This document shows, piece after piece, positions 26,331 to 39,250 of a stretch of DNA of 64,000 nt. A program made the translations under genes and the position numbers. Position 1 is the first letter of the stretch; each line of letters starts with the position of its first letter. This DNA comes from Datnioides undecimradiatus. Taxonomy: Eukaryota; Chordata; Actinopteri; Lobotiformes; Datnioididae. The stretch covers positions 925,501-989,500 of the forward strand of contig WARS01000009.1 of the NCBI GenBank assembly GCA_008933995.1. Direction: 5' to 3'. A model generated the notes under the pieces. It saw only the letters and a list, made by a program, of their open reading frames with translations, did not search any database and had not been told where the DNA came from.

Positions 26331-28129
26331 TTGTCTTCGCTCTGAGAGTTTTTCCTCTGGTTCTTTGCCTCATGCTGCTAGTCTGACGGCTTGGGTCAAA
26401 CGAACTGACCCGCCGCGCATTGCTAATGTGCTCCGGGGGAATCAGTTAAATTATGCTCACTGCGGGGGTGAAGACATACATAACACTGGCATCAAACTCC
26501 TCAAGGTTACGCAGTATTTAGCCCTACAGCTTCCAGCTGTTTACAGAAGATGAGGCATGTTTTGCCAAACTGACATGCACATGTCCTACGCCTGCGTTGG
26601 CCATGAGACTGACTGAGGGCAAACATCGCGGTTGTTGGCCTACATTGGCCTCCAGTGCTCTCAGGAAAGATACAAGATGACATTTTCTGGCAGAAACCCA
26701 GCAAACCAAACTACACTGAAGAAACAGAAATTTAGAAAGGGGCTTCTTTTGAACACTCTACCAGATCTGAAGCACTGTCAAACAACACAAAAGCCACAAA
26801 AATCTAGCGTCATGTCTCTGGTTTAGCGCTAATATAGCTCAAGTATTTTGACTCTATATCTACTACTTTTAGAACAAGCAGCAAATTACATATTTATACA
26901 AAGTTTTATTACTCTTTACTTTTATTATGTAAGCCAGGGGACACTGGCTTAAACAGGCAGGTTTTCATATAATAGAATAGAATAAAATATTGATCTGTAT
27001 GCGACCTTCATCTAAAGTTTGCGAGTTAGTAAATCAATTACATGTCAACAGAGCTTCTGCTGTATTAGATTTTTACTGTGCAATGGCAGAATAATGACAG
27101 TGGTTTGATGAGGTTATTGATTAATGTCCATAAATGAGATAATTCTTTGGCCACATGCTAAGATTACTGACTTTTTAAAATCTCACCTTCCAGAGCCGGT
27201 AGACGGAAAGACAAGAAGGCAGTAGGATGAACAAAAATAGATCAACAGACCAACAGAGAAGAGGAGACGTGTGAAGCCCCAGAGAGATGCTGTGTCTAGG
27301 TGAGGTTGTACAATGCGGAACATCACAACACATCCATATCAAACATCAAGAGGATTTCTACAACAGCTCTGTTCACTATTCACTGTCTTTTCTCTCCCTC
27401 TCTTTCTCCATACCACTCAAATCGTTCCATTGCAAATGTTTCTGCAGTTGCTCCTTGTCTGCCACCTTTTGTTTCCTTGTCACATCTGTCCCTTTTTATC
27501 TGGGGTGGAGGGAGACTGATGTGTGCTTTGCTATATATTCTGAAGTACAAGTGCTGTAACTCTGCTGAAAAGTTACAAGTCAGACCAACATTTTTGATGT
27601 AAAAATCACCGACTGGAGGTTTTTGTAAAAAGGTATACACGTCCCATCCACTGCCCTGATTGACTGATTAATGATCCATTAATGATCCATCGATTTCTGT
27701 AAAATTCTGATTGTCTGGGGGAATGTTTGGCTAGCATGACATTACTTCCCTTGTTAATGTATTGAGAACATTCATTCATATTTTTTGTAGTGTTTCCTGT
27801 ATTTCATGTTTTTCCCCAGGTGTTATAAATGATTGAAATTTGTCACAATGAATTCACCTATAATTGGTTGAGCTTTACTGCACTGAGCCCTATGTCCAGA
27901 TGGCAGAGGGGACCTTAGTCATCCCTCAGCTCCTGGCACTAAAATGCTTTTTAAAATGTGAAGAATGAGTGCTGCTGCTGCTGCTGCTGAAGTAATTGCA
28001 GGATACAATGACTCATATATGGCACGAGTACAGTACGTCTCTCTTCTTGTCTTCTACATCTACCACCTCTACTTTGACAGCATGTTAGTGCCTCTGCCAA
28101 AACAGAGGTCACACCAAGGCCAGGGAGAA
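26331..28129. other. Gene-free region
   Basis: Includes a compact CpG-bearing block near 26395-26480 (GACCCGCCGCGCATTGCTAAT), and a (CTG)6 run near 27970. No exon recognised. Confidence 0.5.
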
Positions 28130-28290
28130 AAAAAACAAGACAGAGAGAAAGGGGTATACAGAGAGATGCAAAGTACAAGGCAGAGATGTAATATGCAGTA
28201 CAAAAGAGTGAGACAAAAGCAGGCAGCGATAGAGGTGGAGAGCAGAGAGGCGTCAAAGAGGAATATGGAAAAATTACAGAGAAAAAAGTG
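28130..28290 (+). repeat. Polypurine-rich tract
   Basis: A/G-dominated on the plus strand; produces spurious overlapping frames on both strands. Confidence 0.65.
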
Positions 28291-28849
28291 ACATTCGACC
28301 CCCGGAGAAGCTTTTCCATCCTTTCTTTGACTGCTACAAGGGACGGGGAGGGCGAATGATGTGAAAGAGTAAGGTGACACAAAAAATATAAAAACAAAAG
28401 CATCATTTGACTTTGAGATTTTTTGTTGCACGTCTACACACTCTGAAATTTCTACAGTTGAACTTTTAGCTTTAGAGGGTATCTTCACCGCATACATATT
28501 GTTTTAAGCTACATCATAAACTCATGTGTGACATTGAATTTAACTGATCAATGACAAATGACTTTTACACATTCAGCTACATCTTATCTTGCATTTATTA
28601 TTCTCAACGGCAGTTAATAATATCCCCAACTACCGGATTATCAAAGTGATAAGATAATATCATCTCACTGTGGTGATTGATAAATGCAATGTTAGCAATG
28701 TTCCAGTACAATCCATTAGAGAGATGAACAAAATAATTAATACATGATTGAAAACTAAGATCTAAAGATGTTACAAATACTTAATTTGCATTACACTGGT
28801 TTTCCTGATATTTTTAATCACTTTTGTATTGAGGTAATTTTAAGTGAAA

Positions 28850-29034
28850 TGACCAGAAGGTTATTGGTTTAATATATTAGCCCAGAGGAATCAATCTGGA
28901 TGGTCAAAGTCAAAAGCAGCACTGAAGCACTGAAGTGCCCTTGAGCGAGCCCCTCAACCTAAACTGCTTGTTTAGCTGCTCAGTGTCCAGCAGATCAGAC
29001 TGTAGTTGTACTGGACAGCTTCCAGGTGTGAATG
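28850..29034 (+). mobile_element. Degenerate tRNA-derived SINE
   Basis: GACCAGAAGGTTATTGGTTT resembles a tRNA B-box region (28859-28873). It is followed by the familiar teleost SINE body with AAGTGCCCTTGAGCGAGCCC, then a GCTGCTCAGTGTCCAGCAG segment and a CAGGTGTGAATGT end. Divergent but nearly full body length; the 5' A-box part is lost or eroded. Confidence 0.7.
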
Positions 29035-29391
29035 TCAATATCATTCATGGAAAAGGCAACATTGCTCTTAATAATTCACCCCATGAATAATTCAAGGTGA
29101 AATAGAAAAGAAAAACATTTCAGACAAAACTTTAACTTTAAAAAAAAAAAAATGTTAAAAGTTAAAAAAGATGAAAAGTTGGTTTGTGATGTCTGGCCAG
29201 ACTTTCAGATCAATCAGTGCGTACTGATCCAAAGTATAAACAGTCTCTCCATGAGCATCTGCTGTAAGACGTCTGCTGTAAAACTGGCTGGCTATTTCCA
29301 GTGTATGATCCTCTCTTAGAGTGGGGTTAAGATTGATTTGCCCTTCTCTATCAAATCACACGCACCAGGCAGCACTAATAATCACAACCGT

Positions 29392-29423
<32 letters not shown>

Positions 29424-29639
29424 GATACTTCATCCCCAGAGGACTGCTGGGGCATGGACCACACCCTGTGCATTTCTACGTGTGTGTCGACTGTGTGTTT
29501 GGGTGTGATCATGCTTTCGTTTTTAACATCTATCTGTAATGTGCTGTCTGCGTGTGTTGTCCCATGTCATATGAATGAATTTGTGTGTAAGGATGTGTGT
29601 GCATCGGTATGTGCAATTACTGCACGTGGCAAGGGTGAA

Positions 29640-29705
<66 letters not shown>

Positions 29706-32640
29706 CAGACTGAATGAGAGTGAGAGAATACCAGCGCTGTCAGGTGTACTTAGCTCAGAGCCTAGTGATGAGTTCTCCACAGTGGCTGGAGGGGTCACGA
29801 CCCCATTATACACAGGTCACACACACTGACCCCCTGTGTGAGAGTTTATGGGAGTGAAAGTCCTGCTGCGGTCCGATTGTGTACTTTATGGATTACATAT
29901 ATTGTGTGTGCATGTCTGTACGTGTGATGAGTGTAAATGAGAGAGAAGAGAGCGATAAGACAGTCCAACATCAGTAAAGCTGAATTACTTTCATTTAATT
30001 CATGTCAGTCTTAAGCGCATATATGACATTTTCATTCCTTTGAATTTAAAATGAAACTGTGAGTTAAAGGTAGAAGAGGGAATGAACAATAGTGGCTGGC
30101 AAAAACTTTTTGATGAACTTATGAACTTTTATGTGAGGGTATATTGCTTCCAAATTGAGTAAAAGTAAACTCTTTGTCTCGATCCCCCGACAGATTAAAA
30201 TCCTTACTTCAGTTGTCATCTGGGGATCGGACTGAATTTTTATTTTTAAACAACGGTACTCAGGCACAGTCAGAACAGCTTTATTTGTAGTTTATATCAC
30301 CAAAGTATCCATCCTCTCTGGAGTAAACGGATACATGATCTAAAACAGGTAGAGGACATAATCCAGTAAAATGAACTTTCATAGGAACTGGATTGAACTG
30401 GATCACAGGAACTGGATTTCTTCACCAACCCCTTGCTATGTCAACTTTACCACTCTGAAGTGAAAAGGCACTCAGCTTAAGTACAGACAAATGATCAAAA
30501 TAGATGACAATTAACTCTAATTAACTCTATCAAACTATAAAGCTCTAATTGCCACTGAAGTGACAGTTTTAACAGTTAACATTTGATTGCTGGAAGAATG
30601 CCATGTAATGTAACTTCACTATAATGAAAATATGACATTAAATTCATATAATAAAACAACACTTAATGTTGAGAAAAGTCTAATGAAACTGTTTGAACCT
30701 TTACAATCAACCAACATATACTTCCTGCTGCTATCAACAAAGCAGATAAATGTGTGCTCTGCTTCCTGCTTCCTGCTTCCTAACCAGATGTATTATCTTT
30801 GGTCCATCAGGGATCAAAACTTTGTTAATGTAGGTAAATTAAAAACACACCAGTGCTCTCATCTAACAAGGACCTAATGTGAGTAAATATAGTATCTCAA
30901 CCAAGAATCCAGGCTAATTAAAATATACTAGGACTCTTATCATTTGGGGACTTGTACTTAGTAATCGTCTCTCACCTGGGGCATGTTCACAGGGACGTTT
31001 GTCATTTGAATTCCCTCCCCTCAGACACTTTCTTTTAAACAGGAGAGCAGGTCAAACTTTTCAGTTACTTCAGAGAATCACCACAAAAGAATTTACAGGG
31101 GGGAGCTGGAGGAGGACAGAGGGGAAGCCCTTAAACGGCAACAAATTAAATTTCTCTTCCTGTCTGTCCTTCTCTCTCCTTCTACTTTCAAACTGTGCCG
31201 CAGTCAATACTTCATGCTGTGGAGTCAGAGAGTGGAATAACTGAACAAGTGTCTAACAAAGTCTATTTTGTTCACTGCCTCAACTGAAATACAGACAGAC
31301 AACAACCTATCCATATCCAACCTTAAATAACATTGCATCGGGAAGGATCTCAGCTATGTACAGATAAAGATGTACCAGGTATGTACAGAGGGATTATTTA
31401 TGAGCAGTTTTGCTGCGGTTTCACTACATACCTACAAATACTACCCTAGATACCCTAGATACACTGAAGCAACAACCTGGAAAACCAATTCACTGTTAGC
31501 AACTGACTGACTTCTTTCCTTTGATACTTAAGAGTGAACATCACAGCTGTCCATATCAACTAGCCCTCTTAAAAGGTATAGTCTGGGTTTTCTGGAGTGG
31601 GGTTGTATGAGATGCCTATCCAAAGTCAGCGTATCACCTACAGTAAACAGTGATTAGCCAGTGTACGTTAAGCAATGTACTGCTGTGGACAGGGTCAGCA
31701 GCAGAACATATTTAAGCCACAATCGACTATTTTAGCCTCAATATTAGTTAATGTGTACAAAATATTCAGATTATTTTAACTATTAACCCCTTTCAGCATA
31801 ACACTGAGGTTTTTAATCATTACACAGTCAAACACTCAGTCTAAATGCCTCAATCAGCACCACTGCTCAGTCTGTTAGTCTTGTTTTGTTATCGTTTGAC
31901 TTGAATCTGAACTAATCATTTAAAACACTGAAGACACACAGAAATACCTGGGTTTGTCAGAGGATCTTGGTGGATGTGATATGGACAGAACAGCTTCAGT
32001 TTCCCATTGGCAAGGTAAAGCAGAGAAAAAAAAACTTAAACACTTCAAGTGAATTGGAGTGGATTGTGAAGTGGATTTCTATAAAAATGATTAGCCAAAC
32101 ATTCAAAAAAGAAGAATCTCTATTAGTATAAATAGAGAAATAGAGTTATCTTCAGTATCCACTATGCAAGCAGTCAGTCGAGAGAAGGTTTGTCATGCCA
32201 AAGGGTTTGTTTCTTTTTCAGATTAAGCACCAAGCTAGTTGCATCTTGTCCATTTGAAATAGAGAGGATGATATGAGTAAACCATAACATGTGGTTTGGT
32301 ATCCGACTTATCCAATAAACCAAGCAGGAAACCTGTGGAAGCAGTTCAGACACATTTGAAAGCATTAATGCCAAAGAATAAATGGAAATGTTAAACAGAA
32401 TACTTTCATGCCAGGCATACATCTGATCTGAATCAATCACTTCGAGGCAAAATCTGGATGTCGAAGTCTAACTTTAATTATTTAGCAATCCTGATAGGGA
32501 AAATCTGTCATTCAGAGAGAAGTGAGAGGTCCAACATTTTGGAGCTGATAGATTTAAAGACACTACAGCAGACTGGCTGTTCTCAATGACAGCGGTCTCC
32601 AATTCATCACCACTCTTTGTCTGCTCATTTCATTCTCTGG
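29035..32640. other. Gene-free region with CA/TG microsatellites
   Basis: (CA)15 at 29393-29422 and (TG)29 at 29643-29700. Small direct repeats GAACTGGAT near 30387-30415 and CTTCCTG near 30760-30781. No exon recognised. Confidence 0.6.
29643..29700. repeat. (TG)29 microsatellite
   Basis: 58 bp of uninterrupted TG, the longest dinucleotide run in the window. Confidence 0.98.
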
Positions 32641-32646
32641 CCACCC

Positions 32647-32675
32647 TGCTGAAGTGTCCTTCAGCAAGACACTGT
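32647..32675 (+). mobile_element. Small SINE-body fragment
   Basis: CTGAAGTGTCCTTCAGCAAG plus ACACTG matches the same teleost SINE body as at 28935; only about 30 bp is recognisable. Confidence 0.45.
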
Positions 32676-35095
32676 TTGCCATTGACTTCTCCTGGCTTCA
32701 CAGATACTGTTCTGTAAATAATTCCATTTTTTGTTCCTTTCTAGTGTACAATATTGAACTATAAAACATTTAATACTCAATCATACTTCAAGACACCCAC
32801 TTATTTTCCTGTCTGTGCAAATAACTGTCTTCTTAGCGTCGGTATTAAAAATCATTTGTTACAAAAGGCTGCATTTACAAATACCATAACAGAATAAAAT
32901 TGATTTTTTGTGCTTAGTAAGAACACTTTCAATTCTCCCAGTGTAGTCTCACAACAATGGCCTTTCACCAACCCCCTTGAAATAGATTTCATTCAGAAAA
33001 TCTCTGGCTATACTCGCCCTGAAGGCTTGTACTGGTTTAAGATCAGCATTATGTCTGTCCTTCACTTCCTCTTTCTTTACCTTCTCTCTGCTACTAACGT
33101 TGCATCCATGTGATGATCAGTCCCTTTACATACAGTCTATGGCCAATATACTTCACTTTAAATCATCATCGAGCACCTCAGACCCTGAACACATTTCATT
33201 GAACACATGTTGAACATATTTCTCTTTGGTCTTTTCAGATTGAAACCGCTGGAATGTGAACTCTTCTCCAGACATCTTTCAGCCAGCTGGTGAAATCTGC
33301 TCCTTTTAATCTGAAAGCATTCAATTTATCTCCAAACATCCTGAATGGGTGACATGTTACATCCTGCTCCTCTCCAGCGTTTCAGCCTGGGTCCATTCAA
33401 CAACTGTGAGAACCTAAGCATAGTTTACGTAATGATACGTTACCACATACAGTATAAATCTGCAATACATTCCCTCAAAACAACAATCTATTTAAAAATA
33501 AGGAGTTTTAAGATAGTGCGTGCAATTTTTACAGTATGTACTTTGGCCTGAATTATAGCTTCAAGTTTAAATACAGTACAAAAGAAGTGATCATAACACA
33601 AAACTATAGCAAAAACAAATAAAAAAACCAAGACAATAACTAAGAACTGTTTAAAAAACCCAAGTGCAAATCTTTTTTTCCCTATGTTGCAACTGTAAAG
33701 GGTTGTCTGATGAGAATAATCACATTGGATCATTACACTTCTTGTTCCACTCCAGCAGTTTCACTCATATAACAGTCAGACAAAAATTGTCGCTGAAACA
33801 AAATCCTTCATTTGCATTGGTTGTTTCTTTCCTCTGACAGTTAGCTGTATTTATAAAGAATAAATGTCAGTTCATATTAGAGAATGCTTACGATTCCATA
33901 TCATACTCTGAAGAACCGCTTTCATCCTTGCTGTGGTTTATTTTAAAGAAAAGTAACTTAAAGAATAAAGTAAGTAAGTTTCTTCATTTAGTCAGAGCGT
34001 CGGTTCATCTTAACACAAAGACATTTGGATCATACACACCTCGTACAGATGTGGCGTACATCAAATAATATATTCAAAACTAGGTTTTCTTTGACCTGCT
34101 TTTAGTGGCATGTCATCCTCAGAGAGCAGCTTTTCCTGGACTTCTCCTCTCACAGTAAGAGTAAATGAATCCCATGCAACAGACCAACACTTGCAGCATC
34201 TTTCTCCAACAACTTAAAATCTTGCCTTTGACAATTAGAGCACAACATCCATGGCTGTTTTTTTAATTTACTACATTTCAATAAGCCCCTAGTCACATGT
34301 TAAATTATGTTATAATCATTTATATTTGAGATTAGTAGTTTAGGATCAATAAAGACAACCTCTTAACTGTCCCAGCAAATCAAAAACACTGTTTCTGAAT
34401 GCATTAAGTTCTTCTAAGGTCTTCCTGAGGAAAGCTACACTCTTCAACTAAATAACATTTTCACCAACAAGTAAATGAAGTTTCATTCTAAGATGAGATA
34501 GCTGCCATTTCAAAGAGGTGACAGTCACTGTGAATAAATTGACTAATCTAAGAAATGGAGATTTTTAAAGGGTATTTGGTAATTCAGAGTTTTGATTGGC
34601 AGCACCTTAGTGCACTGAATTATCTTCAATATTTGAGAATTATACAGATGAACCAGCTAATGATTTTAGGACAGAATGGAAATGGAAATAATGAAATTTC
34701 TGCATGCCATTAGATTCTGAGCTGTGAGGTTTATACTACTTATCTCAAAGAGCTCTTTTACATCTCCTTCAAAATTCAGTCCTGATTTGGAGATGTAAGA
34801 AAAGAGGGCAAACATGGGGGTTCATGTGTGTCTCCTGAAGAGAAACTACCCCAGAGAGGCAGGAAGGAAAACAAGCAGAGGTGGATGAGAAGGGTAAGAC
34901 AGGAAGACAACAGACAGAGAGACTAGAAATGAAACGGTGGCAAATGTACAGAGTGGCAAAGAGGAGCATAACTCTGACTGCCAGACAGACAGAGAGAAAG
35001 ATAAGCAAACAAACCCAAAGGTGCACACACACCTGAGTGCAGGCAGTAATGTCATCAAGCCCTATGCCCTGTGCTGTGGTTTCTCAGTCTTGTAC

Positions 35096-35108
35096 TGCCA
35101 TCTAGTGG
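35096..35108 (-). promoter_or_regulatory. CTCF core motif, perfect consensus
   Basis: Minus strand CCACTAGATGGCA fits the published core CCASYAGRKGGCR at all 13 positions and continues GTA as in the extended motif. Confidence 0.5.
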
Positions 35109-35802
35109 GCACAGCAGCTGATTCATTTGGGTTTGTGTTTATTTTATTTATAAACATGTTTTGCCTGACTACAAAGTGACCACATCATAAAGTGAATGTC
35201 CAATAAGCTTTAAATCTTAGGAGCGGTGAAAGTCTCCACAGCTAACGAGGAGAAGATGAGCCAATGTCAACCAACGGTGGAAATGTGTTGTTTGTCAAAA
35301 CTACAGTACATTCACTTTCACGTCAAGTCAAAAAATTACATCTGGAAGAGAAAAGACGTTCACCCACCCCAAGTCTACCAATTAACTTCAAATAGCTTCT
35401 CCATAGTGTTAAGGAATTTACAACTAGTGGCCTTCACTAAGTATTGCATTTCCTGCAGTAGATTGCTAAAAGATTTGGGAAAACATCTGTACACTTTGAT
35501 ATATTGCCACAAAAAATGAAAGAATATTGTCATAAAATATTATTAATCTGCAGAAAGAAGCAAACTACCAACTTTTCATTAAAGCAGCCAAAAAGCTAAA
35601 AGGGTATAATACTGTTCCCACGTGAAAAGCTTGAGCTGCTTACTATGTGTAGTGTCTTTCTTAAAGGTTTAATAAATACTGAAACTAATGGATTTAATCT
35701 GACAGGAAAATCGACCCACACTCAGGCCCACTTTCTCGTAATGTTTGTTTCCGTTTAATGCTCTACACTTCGGCTCAAGGCTGAGCTTCCTCAACTGCTT
35801 TC

Positions 35803-35815
35803 TGCCATCCAGTGG
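35803..35815 (-). promoter_or_regulatory. CTCF-like motif, one mismatch
   Basis: Minus strand CCACTGGATGGCA, one departure from the core, same orientation and 0.7 kb from the perfect site. Confidence 0.35.
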
Positions 35816-36908
35816 AGGAAAAGCATCATGACAACTTCAGCCTGGTTACCAGCATGTGACTGGCCCTGTTCAAAGTTTCCTTTTAATTGTTTTTATTGAC
35901 AGACATAATTTAAAATTTACATTTTTTCCCTAATTCTTGTTCACGCTGCTCTGATACTGCTCCCTCCTGCAGCTTTTCCACATTACCAACCCATCATCAC
36001 CAAACCCAAACTATCCCTTTAAGTTCTTTCTTTGCTACAGAGTCAGAGCAGCAGCAAATAAGTCTTCAGTTTGTAATCATATACTTAAAGAAGAACACAA
36101 GCAATTCATAAAACAACATAAATTGACACCTCAAAAGGCAGTGAAACCTTAAACCTTTGTTGTCTTTGTCAGATGTACAACTGCTCAGCTGTTCAGTCTG
36201 ACACACACACTGGTGGGTTTCCTGTCACGGCATGTGTGCTGGCATGGTGGTTGGTAGTGTGTGTATTACGGGGCAGGAGCATGTGTGCACATGCCTTTCG
36301 TTCCATCAGTGACAGCTCTCAGCTGTCCTCCTGTCTGCCTCCCTGTCTCTGTCCTGTCCCCCACACTGTCCGTCTGCTTGTCTTTCCTCCTTTCCCATTC
36401 ACTGTCTGTCTTTGTGACACTCACTGCCCTCTACTTCTCTATGTCAATGATATAAGATGCTATACTGGAGTCATTACCTCAAGAAAAACTTCCACATGTA
36501 CGAGAAATAATGACAGTGTTGATTAGTGCATATTCAACACATGCACACACACACACAGAGACACACACACTCCCAGCTGTCTCCCGTGCCTTGAAGTGTG
36601 AGAGGTTTGGATGCTGTTGGGTGGGGGAGGTGGATTGGAGAAACCAGAGCTCACTTGCTGGACGATCACCCTTCCCACCACTCACTTTAACTCCAAAGTG
36701 ACTGCTGCAGCTTCATGCTTATGTTTGCCTCAGTGTTAAGCCACTGCATAAGTTACCTTGTGACCTGCTAACTGGCTAACAAAATATTATTAAACAGATG
36801 CTATAGATTTCAGGGCTAATTCTGTAAACGTCTGGTGGAGGTATGAACCTTTCTAGGGTCCAGATCTTGCTGACATGGATTCTCTGTGTACTTGCTGGTA
36901 AGTCTAAG

Positions 36909-36910
<2 letters not shown>

Positions 36911-36946
<36 letters not shown>
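36911..36946. repeat. (TG)18 microsatellite
   Basis: 36 bp of uninterrupted TG. Confidence 0.96.
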
Positions 36947-36947
<1 letters not shown>

Positions 36948-38520
36948 ATGTGAGGATCTTGATATTTTAGCCGTCTTGGATAACATTTTGGTTTTGCTGT
37001 AGTTGTGCTGGTCATGAAAGTGCTTCAATAAAGTATAAGTAGTATTCAGTAGTATTAAGTAGTATATTTAAACAATAATACTAACTGTAGCTACAGAAAT
37101 ATGTATTTAAACTATCAAAAGGGTCTATATTAAATCCTACCAACTTCAGCCATTTAAAAGACAACTTCGCAGTTGTCTTTCCAGCATTACAATCAGCTTT
37201 ACTGGCAAGGTGTGTATGCCTATGAGGAACATGACTCCAGGTTTAAGTGATTGTCAGTGTAGTCACACACAGTTCCAAGAACATTTTACAGGAAGACAGA
37301 AATCCAGCTACGGATAACAAGCCTGAACAAGGGTGTCAAATTAAACACAGAACTTTTTATGTACCAAGAAATATACTAATTTACCACAGAATACAGTACT
37401 ATGCTTATCCAGTATCCAGTCCACAACTATGCTTGTAACTTATTTTTATTATCAATTACCCCTAAATGAATGAAAAGAATGTTTGTTTTCAGTTAAACAA
37501 AAGCTTGATTATAATTTTGCAAAATACTGACAGATATGATATCTGAAATAATACAAAGGGGTTATTTAAATGTCTTTAATTAAGAAGCGAAATGCTGGCC
37601 AGCAAAACAAAACTCTGTCTACAAATGGAGCCCTGTACTGAAAAATGTAGATGTGGATGCGCTGGTTGCAAGAACATCAGGCATAGCCTTCGCAGTCAGC
37701 TTCTCTCTCGTGTACACTGGATAACAAAAGCAGTCACTCTTCAATCAGAGACCCATCTCAAAGCTAGCATTGGAGTGATTTGTGAGTGCACAGAGTAGGC
37801 AACTGGCTCTCACAGATTTGCTTTACCACAGCTACAACAATCCAAGCCTGCGGTCCATCCTAGAAGTAAGTTTGTAGACAAACTGGAGGTTGTACATGAC
37901 AATATACTTTAAAACTGCAGATAAGCAAATCCACATGGTGTGATAACTGTAAATATCCATATTATTGTATACCGCTGCAACACTATAAGGGACAGCTATC
38001 AGTTTCTACTTTCAATGACGATTGTGTATACACATATATAAGCAACTTTGCGTGTTGCTAAATTCATATTCCCTAAGGTTAAATCATCAAAGCAAATAAA
38101 ATAATAAGACAGGTATCAAGTTTGGGCTATTTCAGTGAATTTAATTCCTGACAAATTAAATCTTTGATCAAATTAATGCCTAACTTATAAATACGCAGCA
38201 CAGCCCTACAACAGACCTGCAGCATACCCACCATGGCCTAGCACAACCAGGGATATTAAGGGAACACCTACCGTGATATAAACAATGTTAGCAAAGGGGA
38301 AAAAAAACATTTTCGTAAGAATCATGATTCCCATCCTCTACAATTCAGAATCGTGTAGGATGAATGAAAGTCTGCCTGTCAGTTTCTGTGCAGAGCACTT
38401 CTGAAAATGGGAGGTAGTCTAAAAAGGCTGCTCTGCATTGTCCCCATTCCTTACTGCATTCATAGCAAAGTCATTTACTGTAACTGATGTCCTGTTCAAG
38501 AGTGATTTATACTTATCAGT

Positions 38521-38656
38521 GGGTCAGTACGAGTTTCGTGTCTTTGTTCAAGGACACTTGGACAGGACACATACTTGTTGATGCACATGCTGTCTCTTGG
38601 GAGGATTAAACCTGTGACCTTTAAAGTACTGGACAGTCTAGCAAATAGGCCCACCC
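38521..38656 (-). mobile_element. Degenerate tRNA-derived SINE, reverse orientation
   Basis: On the minus strand: a B-box-like GGTCACAGGTTTAATCC, then CCAAGTGTCCTTGAACAAAG, the same SINE body family as at 28.9 kb. Confidence 0.55.
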
Positions 38657-38989
38657 TACGTCCCCAAAAACAGATTTGTAAATCGCACGTATTTCTCTGT
38701 TTGATCTTCTATTTATTCATTTTCTATATTGTTTAAAAATGTTTTGACCCTGAGGTGCATGGTGCTATCCTCAGCCACTGACTCCTGCAAATTAATACAC
38801 TAAACATTAATTAAATTCTCATACCCACTTATTTTATAGACTCTGCTTTGAAAGGAAGACAGTAATTATAACATAACTTGAGTGGTTTATCTGGTAAGCT
38901 GGGGAAAGCAAATGAAGAGACGATGAGTTCAATTACTGAAAACATCTACTTAACATCAAATTACATGATCTACTCATTACCTGCTGTGA

Positions 38990-39250
38990 AGCATTAGGGT
39001 TTTGGCAGCATCTCAAAAAGAACATGTGATTTAAGATTAACTGTAAATGAATTGAGGCAGGAGGAACAGGGGAAGTGCAGGCAGATTTCAGTGTCCTCTA
39101 TGTTGATTGCACGGTCATTAAATTACACTGAAGTACACAAAGCAAAATGAATTACAGCTCTGGAAAGTCTTAATTATGGTGAGTAAATGCTGCCAGTATA
39201 CAACATCATGCAATTTATTTGACCATAATACTGTTAAAAGTGTTCATTCT
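38990..39250. promoter_or_regulatory. Candidate conserved non-coding element
   Basis: Dense in homeodomain-type cores: GATTAACTG, AAATGAATTGAGG, GTCATTAAATTACAC, AAAATGAATTACAGC, CTTAATTATGG, then GCAATTTATTTGACC. Non-repetitive and without ORFs. The best enhancer-like stretch close to chrna1. Confidence 0.3.

Larger units (their letters stand above)
32701..38520. other. Gene-free region with microsatellites and CTCF-like sites
   Basis: (TG)18 at 36911-36946, CA-rich 36540-36570, a purine-rich patch at about 34845-35005, and two CTCF-type motifs listed separately. No coding exon recognised. Confidence 0.55.

Noticed and set aside
26023-26553. 176-residue plus-strand open frame, the longest in the left half
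   Set aside because: It lies mostly in a C/T-rich tract, so Phe, Leu and Ser dominate. No domain, no splice-consistent neighbours, and a second overlapping frame of similar quality exists.
27951-28497. Minus-strand frames of 151 and 142 residues
   Set aside because: Products of the polypurine tract read on the opposite strand; they overlap each other in different frames and resemble nothing.
29454-29829. Frames with long Cys-Val or Thr-His runs
   Set aside because: Translations of the (TG)29 microsatellite.
32174-32440. 88-residue minus-strand frame with membrane-like stretches
   Set aside because: Considered as a transposon or receptor fragment, but no motif could be identified and the composition is that of AT-rich non-coding DNA.
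33051-33113. Another leader-like peptide (starts MSVLHFLFLYLL)
   Set aside because: The only nearby GT is phase 0 with a poor donor context, and it is almost 10 kb from exon 2.
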